Below are positions 44,967 to 52,547 of a DNA stretch of 64,000 nucleotides, in pieces. The position numbers were made by a program, and so were the translations under genes. Every line of letters starts with the position of its first letter. Position 1 is the stretch's first letter. A model generated the notes under the pieces. The model did not search any database. It worked only from the letters and a program-made list of their open reading frames with translations, and was not told where the DNA came from. Source of the stretch: Chitinophagaceae bacterium (GTDB lineage: Bacteria; Bacteroidota; Bacteroidia; Chitinophagales; Chitinophagaceae); contig CANCEU010000004.1 of assembly GCA_947375185.1 (NCBI GenBank), positions 1 through 64,000 on the forward strand, read 5' to 3'.

Positions 44967-47882
44967 ATGAAGCAACATCTACAAAAGCTTGCAAAGTCCT
45001 TACAAGGCGAACTTTTCTTTGATAAGACTATGCGTACTTTATATGCTACAGATGCTTCCAGTTATCGCGAACTTCCTTTAGCGGTAGCCATACCAAAGAC
45101 CAAGCAGGATTTAATTATTTTAATTCATTTCGCAATAGAGCATAATACATCACTGATACCACGAACTGCAGGCACTTCATTAGCTGGTCAGGTAGTAGGA
45201 AGTGGAATTATTGTAGATGTTTCCAAACACTTTAATGATATATTAGAATTAAATAAAGAAGATGGTTGGGTGCGCGTGCAACCTGGTGTAATTAGAGATG
45301 AGCTTAATTTATTCTTAAAGCCACACAATTTATTTTTTGGTCCAGAAACATCCACTGCCAATAGAGCCATGATTGGTGGGATGGTGGGTAATAATTCATG
45401 TGGCTCCAATTCAGTTGTTTATCGAAGTACAAGAGAACATTTAATTGAAGTAACTGCTTTATTAAGTGATGGGACTGAGACGGTTTTTAAAAGTATTTCA
45501 ACGGATGATTTTCATGCAAAATGTGAATTAGGTAATTTAGAAGGCAATATTTACAAGACCATACGAGGCTTATTAAGTAACTACGATAATCAAGTTGAAA
45601 TCAGAAAAGAGTTTCCAAAGAAATCGGTGGAGCGAAGAAATACAGGTTATGCAATTGATTTATTAGTGGAGATGGATCCTTTTACGGCTGGCGGTGAAAA
45701 ATTTAATTTTTGTAGTTTGATAGCTGGTTCGGAAGGCACTTTGGCTTTTATTACTGAGATTAAATTAAATGTTGTTCCTGCACCTCCTAAAGAAACTGGG
45801 TTATTGTGTGTGCATTTTAATACTATTGACGAATCGTTACATGCCAACTTGATTGGATTAAAATACAATCCCAGTGCGAGTGAATTAATTGATCATTATA
45901 TTTTAGAATGTACTAAGGAAAATAAGGAACAAAGTCAGAATCGTTTTTTTGTACAAGGTGATCCAGGTGCAATCTTGGTGATTGAGTTTGTGAAAGAAAC
46001 TAGAGAAGAGATTTTAGCGTTAACCAATGCGGTGGAAGCGGATATGCGTGCTGCTGGCTTAGGGTATCATTTCCCGGTTTTGTTCGGAGCAGATACCAAA
46101 AAAATATGGACATTACGCAAAGCAGGACTTGGCTTACTAAGCAACCTGCCTGGAGACGAGAAGGCAGTGCCAGTAATTGAAGATACTGCAGTGGATGTAA
46201 ATGATTTACCTAACTATATTCGTGATTTTAACGAGATATTAAAAAAGCATGGGTTGCATGCTGTACATTATGCCCATGCTGGTTCGGGTGAAATACATTT
46301 AAGACCAATTATTAATTTAAAAACGAAAGAGGGCAATCAATTATTTAGAACCATTGCCGAAGAGGTAGCTACACTGGTGAAAAAATATGATGGATCCTTG
46401 AGTGGAGAACATGGGGATGGAAGACTACGTGGGGAATTTATAAAACAAATGGTGGGGGAGAAAAACTATTCGTTGTTGAAACAAGTAAAAGCTACTTGGG
46501 ATCCAAATAATATTTTCAATCCAAATAAGATTGTAGATACACCCTCCATGAATAGTATGCTTCGTTATGAGCCAGGGCAAACTACCCCTGAGTTTGAAAC
46601 GATATTTCGTTTTCATAAGCAAGACATATTACAACATGCTGAACAGTGTAATGGTTCGGGAGATTGCCGTAAAACACATTTGTCTGGAGGTACGATGTGT
46701 CCTTCTTATATGGCAACACGAAATGAAAAAGATACAACCCGCGCTAGAGCCAATATTTTAAGAGAGTTTTTAACTCATTCTAGTAAAGAAAATCGTTATG
46801 ATCACAAAGAAATTTATGATGTAATGAGTTTGTGTTTAAGTTGTAAGGCTTGCAAAAGTGAATGTCCTTCCAATGTGGATATGGCGAAACTAAAAGCCGA
46901 ATTTTTGCAACATTATTATGATGCAAATGGAGTTCCATTAAGATCAAAATTAATTGCCAATTTTACAGCAGCTGCAAAATTGGGTTCTATGGCACCATCA
47001 ATTTATAATTTTGTAATGGGAAATGTGGTTACAGGAACAGCGATTAAAGCCTTGTCAGGATTCGCTATAAAGCGTTCTATGCCATCGTTATCGAAGCAAA
47101 CTTTAAAGTGTTGGTATGATAAAAAATATAGTACACCATCCAATCCAATAAAACAGATTTATTTATTCTGTGATGAGTTTACAAATTATAATGATGCAGC
47201 CATTGGGATTAAAGCCATTCAATTATTGACAGCATTAAATTATGAAGTCATTATACCTAACCATGAAGAAAGTGGAAGAACTTGGTTGTCAAAAGGGTTA
47301 GTGCGCAAAGCAAAATTAATTGCTAATAAAAATATTGAACTTTTAGGTTCATTGATTACAGATACTAATCCGATTATTGGCTTGGAGCCATCAGCAATTT
47401 TAACTTTTAGAGATGAGTATCCAGATTTAGCAACAGGCCAAAATTTAGAAGCATCAAAATTATTGGCAAAAAACAGCTTCTTTATTGATGAATTTTTGGC
47501 AAGAGAAATAGCAGTAGGAAATATTAAAATAGAACAATTTACTTCGGAGCCAAAGTCAATTTTGCTTCATGGACATTGTCAGCAAAAGGCGGTTGGGAGT
47601 TTAGCCGATTCTGTAAAAGTACTTTCCTTCCCTAAAAATTATAAAGTAGAGACTATCCCTTCAGGATGTTGTGGTATGGCAGGCTCCTTTGGTTATGAAA
47701 AAGAACATTACGAAGTTTCCATGAATATTGGTGAACTTGTCTTGTTTCCTAAAGTAAGAGCCAATAGCAACACTTGTACTATTGCAGCACCAGGAACTAG
47801 CTGTAGACATCAAATTAAAGATGGCACTGGTGCACATGCTTTGCATACAGTTGAAGTATTGTTTGATGCTTTGAATGGCTGA
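44967..47882 (+). CDS. FAD-binding and Fe-S dehydrogenase (YdiJ / D-2-hydroxyacid type)
   Basis: A 971-residue fusion. Residues 1-280 are a VAO-type FAD domain (IPRTAGTSLAGQVVG, GGMVGNNSCGSNS, GSEGTLAFITE). Residues 300-540 are the FAD-oxidase C-terminal domain (HYAHAGSGEIHLRP, GSLSGEHGDGRLRGEF). Two 4Fe-4S motifs follow (CNGSGDCRKTH with MCPSY, and CLSCKACKSECPSNV). The C terminus has CCG-type motifs (LHGHCQQKAVG, PSGCCGMAGSFGYEKEHYE). Proteins of this layout oxidise D-lactate or D-2-hydroxyglutarate and feed electrons to the respiratory chain. Substrate is not decided by sequence. Its tandem stop lies in a palindrome also seen at ccoI. Confidence 0.9.
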   Translation: MKQHLQKLAKSLQGELFFDKTMRTLYATDASSYRELPLAVAIPKTKQDLIILIHFAIEHNTSLIPRTAGTSLAGQVVGSGIIVDVSKHFNDILELNKEDGWVRVQPGVIRDELNLFLKPHNLFFGPETSTANRAMIGGMVGNNSCGSNSVVYRSTREHLIEVTALLSDGTETVFKSISTDDFHAKCELGNLEGNIYKTIRGLLSNYDNQVEIRKEFPKKSVERRNTGYAIDLLVEMDPFTAGGEKFNFCSLIAGSEGTLAFITEIKLNVVPAPPKETGLLCVHFNTIDESLHANLIGLKYNPSASELIDHYILECTKENKEQSQNRFFVQGDPGAILVIEFVKETREEILALTNAVEADMRAAGLGYHFPVLFGADTKKIWTLRKAGLGLLSNLPGDEKAVPVIEDTAVDVNDLPNYIRDFNEILKKHGLHAVHYAHAGSGEIHLRPIINLKTKEGNQLFRTIAEEVATLVKKYDGSLSGEHGDGRLRGEFIKQMVGEKNYSLLKQVKATWDPNNIFNPNKIVDTPSMNSMLRYEPGQTTPEFETIFRFHKQDILQHAEQCNGSGDCRKTHLSGGTMCPSYMATRNEKDTTRARANILREFLTHSSKENRYDHKEIYDVMSLCLSCKACKSECPSNVDMAKLKAEFLQHYYDANGVPLRSKLIANFTAAAKLGSMAPSIYNFVMGNVVTGTAIKALSGFAIKRSMPSLSKQTLKCWYDKKYSTPSNPIKQIYLFCDEFTNYNDAAIGIKAIQLLTALNYEVIIPNHEESGRTWLSKGLVRKAKLIANKNIELLGSLITDTNPIIGLEPSAILTFRDEYPDLATGQNLEASKLLAKNSFFIDEFLAREIAVGNIKIEQFTSEPKSILLHGHCQQKAVGSLADSVKVLSFPKNYKVETIPSGCCGMAGSFGYEKEHYEVSMNIGELVLFPKVRANSNTCTIAAPGTSCRHQIKDGTGAHALHTVEVLFDALNG

Positions 47883-47892
47883 TAAATATCAG
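47879..47892. promoter_or_regulatory. CTGATAAATATCAG palindrome over the dehydrogenase stop codon
   Basis: The same 14-bp perfect palindrome found at the ccoI stop (23270-23283), again spanning TGA TAA. Here TATTTTTTTA follows, so it may act as a weak terminator. It also matches TGAT-N4-ATCA and is centred about 122 bp before the carboxylesterase gene. Confidence 0.4.
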
Positions 47893-48007
47893 TATTTTTT
47901 TATATTAAGATTTTTAAATTAGATCACTTGTAATCTGCCATTTGTACAATTCTAAGTAAGCATGTTAAATAATTACTTAAATTCAACAATCCTTAAAACG
48001 ATTGTAT

Positions 48008-49621
48008 ATGAAAATGTATTTTATTATAGCTAGTGTGTTGATAGCAGTAACAAGTAATGCCCAAATTTTAAAAGAAACTCAAGTCCAAACAAAGAATGGT
48101 GTAGTTGAAGGGATTAAAGAGACTAGTGGTATTTTGTCTTTTAAAGGAGTTCCATTTGCTACACCACCCGTTGGAGATAATCGTTGGAAAGCACCGCAGC
48201 CAGTAAAAAATTGGAACGACGTTTTGGCAACCAAGCAATTTGGTCCAAGAGGTATGCAAGCTCCTATTTTTGGAGACATGGGATTCCGTTCCAATGGCAT
48301 GAGTGAGGATTGTTTGTATTTAAATGTTTGGACACCAAATACAAATGTAAAATTACCCGTGCTGGTTTATTTTTATGGAGGCGGATTTGTTGCGGGCGAT
48401 GGATCCGAAGCACGCTATGATGGAGAAAGTATGGCAAAAAGAGGTATTGTTGCCATTACCGTAAATTATAGATTAGGTATTTTCGGATCTTTTGCACATC
48501 CTGAATTAAGTAATGAAACTAGTTATCATGGTTCAGGTAATTATGGTTTACTCGATCAAGCTGCAGCATTAAAATGGGTAAGTGAAAATATTGCATCTTT
48601 TGGAGGAGATCCAAAGCGAGTAACTATTGCTGGTGAATCAGCAGGGTCTGTTTCGGTGAGTGCACAAATGGTTTCACCTTTATCTAAAAATTTAATTGCT
48701 GGAGCGATAGGTGAAAGTGGCTCCATGTTAGGCACACTGCCTCCGCTACCTTTGACAGATGCTGAAAAAAATGGTATAGAATTTGCTAAACTAGTAGGCG
48801 CTAATTCTTTACAAGATTTAAGAAATATGCCTGCAGATAAATTATTAGAAGCCTCAATGAAGTTTGGACCTTTTAGATTTCCATCCACTATTGATGGATA
48901 TTTTTATCCAAAATCTCCCATTGAAATTTTTAAAGAAGGAGGGCAAGCGCATGTTCCATTACTTGTTGGTTGGAATTCTGAAGAAATGAATGCAAAAGCC
49001 ATCATGGGTAATGAAGCATTTACAAAGGATAATTTTGAAAAAGTGGTGAAGCAAATGTATGGCGAACATGCTGCTGAAATACTTGCTGTATATAAGGTTG
49101 ACAATGATGCAGATGTTGAAGAAGTGGCAACTAGTTTGGCAGGAGATCGTTTTATAGGATTTAGTACTTGGAGATGGTCCGACTTGCAAGCAAAAACAGG
49201 CGGAGATAATCCTGTTTACAGATATATGTATTCAAGACCAAGACCAGATATGGTCCCAGAAATGGGGGATGCTACACCCGGTTTAGCGGGTGGTGTACAA
49301 AAATCAAATGGTGCTCCAAAACCAGCGCCTGCAAAAGGCGCGGTTCACTCTGCGGAGATAGAATATGCAATGGGTAATTTGTACTATAATAAAGTGTATG
49401 CGTGGACCAAAGATGACTATGCTGTTTCATCAACCATGCAATCCTATTTTGCTAATTTTATAAAGACTGGTAACCCTAATGGAGATAAACTTTCAAAATG
49501 GTCTGCAACTAAAACGACTAATCCGGTCTCTATTATGCGCATTGATGTGAAATCAGTTTTACAACCAACAGCTCATGAGGCTAGATATCAATTATTAGAG
49601 CGACTAGCGGATAAGAAATAA
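48008..49621 (+). CDS. Exported type B carboxylesterase
   Basis: A 537-residue alpha/beta hydrolase of the carboxylesterase type B family. I start at ATG (MKMYFIIAS) rather than the track's TTG. The signal peptide ends at SNAQ. Family motifs: FKGVPFATPPVGDNRWKAP, SEDCLYLNVW, the oxyanion hole YFYGGGFVAGDG, nucleophile serine in GESAGSVSV, acid in the LVGWNSEEMNA region, and histidine in GAVHSAEIEYAMGN. It probably hydrolyses small esters outside the cytoplasm. Confidence 0.93.
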   Translation: MKMYFIIASVLIAVTSNAQILKETQVQTKNGVVEGIKETSGILSFKGVPFATPPVGDNRWKAPQPVKNWNDVLATKQFGPRGMQAPIFGDMGFRSNGMSEDCLYLNVWTPNTNVKLPVLVYFYGGGFVAGDGSEARYDGESMAKRGIVAITVNYRLGIFGSFAHPELSNETSYHGSGNYGLLDQAAALKWVSENIASFGGDPKRVTIAGESAGSVSVSAQMVSPLSKNLIAGAIGESGSMLGTLPPLPLTDAEKNGIEFAKLVGANSLQDLRNMPADKLLEASMKFGPFRFPSTIDGYFYPKSPIEIFKEGGQAHVPLLVGWNSEEMNAKAIMGNEAFTKDNFEKVVKQMYGEHAAEILAVYKVDNDADVEEVATSLAGDRFIGFSTWRWSDLQAKTGGDNPVYRYMYSRPRPDMVPEMGDATPGLAGGVQKSNGAPKPAPAKGAVHSAEIEYAMGNLYYNKVYAWTKDDYAVSSTMQSYFANFIKTGNPNGDKLSKWSATKTTNPVSIMRIDVKSVLQPTAHEARYQLLERLADKK

Positions 49622-49623
49622 AA

Positions 49624-50361
49624 TTAAAATAATTTCTGTTCGTTTAATTCAGGGTAAAAAAATGATTCTTTGGGATTAAGTTCATTTCTGAAACTTTTTT
49701 TCAAAGTAAATGAAGTCATTAAATTTTCATCTATTTGATGATTTGCTAATTCCCTAATAGTTGTTTCATTTATATTTGGATCCAACCATGCATTTGCTTG
49801 TTCTTCATTTAAAATAGTTGGCATTCTTTTTTTCTTATTGTGTATTTGTTCCATTAAGGCATTTGCTTTTGTAGTAACAATTGAAAAAGTGTCCATTGTT
49901 TCGCCTGATTCAATATCAACCCAAGGTTGAAATATTCCAGCCATGAAAAAGAAGGGTTGGTCCTTTAAACTTATAAAATAAGGGTAGGCAATTTCTTTTT
50001 TTGCTCCTGTTGGTTTAAAATGTCTCCATTCATAAAAGCCACTTGACAAAACCAAGCATCGTCGTTTGAGTGTAGGTTGTTTGAAAAGTTTGCTTTCAAA
50101 AAGTCGCTCGGCAGTTGCATTTAAAGTATTAAACTTTTCACGCCCCTTCATAACATCTATGGTATTATTTACCCAGGGTGCAATGAGTTCCCAATGCCCT
50201 AGTGCTAAAGTAAAATCGTCTTGATTGGATTTTATAATTGGCCAATTTGCATATTCAAAACCACTTTGCAATCCGCGTTCTATAACTGGGAGTTCCTTGG
50301 TTTTTCCTTTTAGCTTTACCTTTGAGCCTTTTGCAATGGATATACTATTATAGTAGCACAT
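49624..50361 (-). CDS. SRAP (YedK/HMCES) abasic-site shielding protein
   Basis: SOS-response-associated peptidase family, 245 residues. The start must be MCYYNS, because the catalytic cysteine has to be residue 2 so that it becomes N-terminal and forms a thiazolidine cross-link with abasic sites in single-stranded DNA. The track's start adds seven residues that would block this. Other signatures: GHWELIAPW, the SGFYEW motif with the active-site glutamate, and HNKKKRMPTIL with the conserved histidine. It is tail-to-tail with the esterase gene, 2 bp apart. Confidence 0.93.
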   Translation of the reverse strand: MCYYNSISIAKGSKVKLKGKTKELPVIERGLQSGFEYANWPIIKSNQDDFTLALGHWELIAPWVNNTIDVMKGREKFNTLNATAERLFESKLFKQPTLKRRCLVLSSGFYEWRHFKPTGAKKEIAYPYFISLKDQPFFFMAGIFQPWVDIESGETMDTFSIVTTKANALMEQIHNKKKRMPTILNEEQANAWLDPNINETTIRELANHQIDENLMTSFTLKKSFRNELNPKESFFYPELNEQKLF

Positions 50362-50452
50362 GTTAGATTTTATAGAATACAAAATAAAGTAAACTTTCTA
50401 TCAACAAATCATTCTATCATATAAATATATTATTTAATAAGTAGAGTGTTTT

Positions 50453-50482
50453 CACATATATCTCGAAGTTTTTCGATATGTG
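50453..50482. promoter_or_regulatory. Nested inverted repeats upstream of the accessory block
   Basis: CACATAT...ATATGTG encloses TCGAA-gttt-TTCGA, giving a symmetric element about 45-75 bp before the first gene of the secreted-protein block. It could be an operator or a leader hairpin. A second repeat, GTTTAA-acat-TTAAAC (50511-50526), directly abuts the first ATG. Confidence 0.35.
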
Positions 50483-50527
50483 GCACAATTGATATATTTT
50501 TAATCGATTCGTTTAAACATTTAAACT

Positions 50528-51271
50528 ATGATTTCAATCATGTTCAACAAGTATTTTATAAAATATACATTAGTATTAATTGCGATATGTTTTAATGTTA
50601 ATGTGTTTGCTCAATCTGCTATTCAAATTCAAAATAGCAAATTAAAAAAAGATAGATCAATTGTTGATTTTATAAATAACAATGTTTCTTTATTTGGAGC
50701 TTTGGATTTGTCAAAACAGTCAATTAATGATAATGGTATTACAGTTCCCATAAATTATTTATACAATTCAGTAAATAACAATGTATTTAAACCTGGTTAT
50801 AGTGGAGGATTCAGGATTGATGGAATTTGTAAAAATGAACATCATTACATGTTAAGTTTTGCAATTAATCGTTTAGCAACTGGAAGTTATTATGAGCATA
50901 AGTATTCGCTTTCTCCCTACACTGATGATTTTACTCATTTTAAAGCAGACAATGTATTTACTACTTTAAGTATTGCAGCACATTATAAATTGTTACTTCC
51001 AATTAACGAAATGAAAAAGTATAAATTTTATGCAGTAGCTGGCCCTAGCGTAGATTATAAAATTTCGAATATCAGCAATGAAAATTTATTAAATGGTGCA
51101 GGAAACAGGACCATTATTAATGGTGATTTAGGTGCAGAATTTGACAATAAAGGATACTATGTTTTATTCGCACATTATAAAATTGGCACTAACTTAAATC
51201 AATCATCAGTGCCAGTTCAATTAAATCGAATTGAAATTGGAATGAGCATTAAAGCAAAAGATTTATTCTAA
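50528..51271 (+). CDS. Exported hypothetical protein, outer membrane beta-barrel-like
   Basis: A 247-residue protein (243 if translation starts at the second ATG, MFNKYF). Signal peptide ends at VFAQ. The mature part has alternating strands such as GYSGGFRIDGICKNEHHYMLSFAINRL, FTTLSIAAHYKLLLP and FYAVAGPSVDYKI, compatible with an 8-strand barrel of the PorT/OmpW-like size. No specific family recognised. It heads operon A of the secreted-protein block (lipoprotein 23 bp downstream). Confidence 0.72.
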   Translation: MISIMFNKYFIKYTLVLIAICFNVNVFAQSAIQIQNSKLKKDRSIVDFINNNVSLFGALDLSKQSINDNGITVPINYLYNSVNNNVFKPGYSGGFRIDGICKNEHHYMLSFAINRLATGSYYEHKYSLSPYTDDFTHFKADNVFTTLSIAAHYKLLLPINEMKKYKFYAVAGPSVDYKISNISNENLLNGAGNRTIINGDLGAEFDNKGYYVLFAHYKIGTNLNQSSVPVQLNRIEIGMSIKAKDLF

Positions 51272-51294
51272 AAATATATAGCAAAAAAATAGCA

Positions 51295-51708
51295 ATGAAA
51301 AGATTATATAGTTTCATAATTGTATCTATTCTTATAAGTACAGTGAGTTGTAATAAAGAGGTTAGTAGTACTTCATCAGATGTCATGACTAATATGATTG
51401 CTAATAAAACCTGGTACTTGGATTATTCTATTACTGGTAATATTACTCAAAATTTTGTGGGACAATCAACTTATTTCATTACGTATTTGAAAGATGGAAC
51501 GACAAAGGATTCAGATGGTATCATTGGAACTTATACCATCAATAATAATAATGGAAAATATGAAATACAAGTTACTGCCAAAACCGTAAATGGAAATACA
51601 ACAAACTATAATCATGTTATTGAGTCTGTTGGAAATGTTAAAATGGTCCAATCATTTATTGCAACTGGACAAACAGTAAAAACTACCCTTTATTTTACCA
51701 GCAAATAA
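51295..51708 (+). CDS. Exported lipoprotein, lipocalin-like size
   Basis: A 137-residue lipoprotein with lipobox TVSCNKEV after a short signal. The mature domain (MIANKTWYLDYSITGN ... STYFITYLKDGT ... GTYTINNNNGKYEIQV) resembles the lipocalin-like small barrels common in Bacteroidota, but identity is uncertain. It ends one base before the next ATG, so coupling to the LamG gene downstream is likely. Confidence 0.75.
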   Translation: MKRLYSFIIVSILISTVSCNKEVSSTSSDVMTNMIANKTWYLDYSITGNITQNFVGQSTYFITYLKDGTTKDSDGIIGTYTINNNNGKYEIQVTAKTVNGNTTNYNHVIESVGNVKMVQSFIATGQTVKTTLYFTSK

Positions 51709-51709
51709 T

Positions 51710-52498
51710 ATGAAATATATATTTTCTTTATTGGTATTTTGTTTTGTTAATTTATTTGCAACTGCGCAAAAATTAACATTTAAGGCGAATAATAATTATC
51801 TGGCTCCAGCAAATCCAGCATCTATTGTCACCAATGGGTTGTATTTATATTTAAATGCAATGGTTTATAGTGGTGGAAGAACATGGGTTGATTTAAGCCC
51901 CCTTCATAATAACGCTACCATTGGCGGTACAACATTGCCTACTTATTCATCCAGTCCTGCAAGTATATCTTTTGGTTATTCTCAATATGCAACAACTTCA
52001 AATAACAGTCTTTCATTTTCCAAGTCTGCTGCAACTTTTATTGCATGGATTAACCCGTCAATTACACAGCCAGATTATACCGGTATCATATTTAGTAGAG
52101 GAGGATATGGTAATCCCACAAGTCAGCCGCCAGCTACTGGATTAGATCTATTTCATAATAATTCGGTAGGGTATCATTGGAATGACCAGCCAAATAATTA
52201 CAATTGGAATTCAAATTTGTTTGTTCCCAATAATGCTTGGTCAATGGTGGTTATTGCAATTGAACCCAACTTGACAACAGCCTACTTATGTAATGCAAAT
52301 GGAATAAGATCTGCAGTAAATAATATTGCGAATGTTCCCTTGAATAATCTTAATTTTTTTATTGCATGTGATCCATTTAGTGTTAATACAAGAGTGTTTG
52401 CGGGGAAAATTGGCATTGCAATGATTTACAATACAACATTAACAAAGACGGAAATCACTTCCATTTTTAATGCTCAAAAACCTTTTTTTGGTTTATAG
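51710..52498 (+). CDS. Secreted LamG/concanavalin-like protein
   Basis: A 262-residue protein with signal peptide ending ATAQ. It is a single concanavalin-fold domain of the phage/environmental LamG type: IVTNGLYLYLNAMVYSGGRTWVDLSP, LHNNATIGG, SFSKSAATFIAWINP, GKIGIAMIYNTTLTKTEITSIFN and a final PFFGL. This 'YLDA..W.DLS..NNA...YN..LT..E....FN..K.RFGL' framework recurs in phage tail proteins. Probable carbohydrate or surface binding. Confidence 0.82.
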   Translation: MKYIFSLLVFCFVNLFATAQKLTFKANNNYLAPANPASIVTNGLYLYLNAMVYSGGRTWVDLSPLHNNATIGGTTLPTYSSSPASISFGYSQYATTSNNSLSFSKSAATFIAWINPSITQPDYTGIIFSRGGYGNPTSQPPATGLDLFHNNSVGYHWNDQPNNYNWNSNLFVPNNAWSMVVIAIEPNLTTAYLCNANGIRSAVNNIANVPLNNLNFFIACDPFSVNTRVFAGKIGIAMIYNTTLTKTEITSIFNAQKPFFGL

Positions 52499-52547
52499 AA
52501 TTTATAAAATTATATGATATTTAAAGATGATAATAATGGAGAAGATA

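Noticed and set aside
48556-48888. 110-aa minus-strand ORF inside the carboxylesterase
   Set aside because: Antisense to the catalytic serine region; no independent support.
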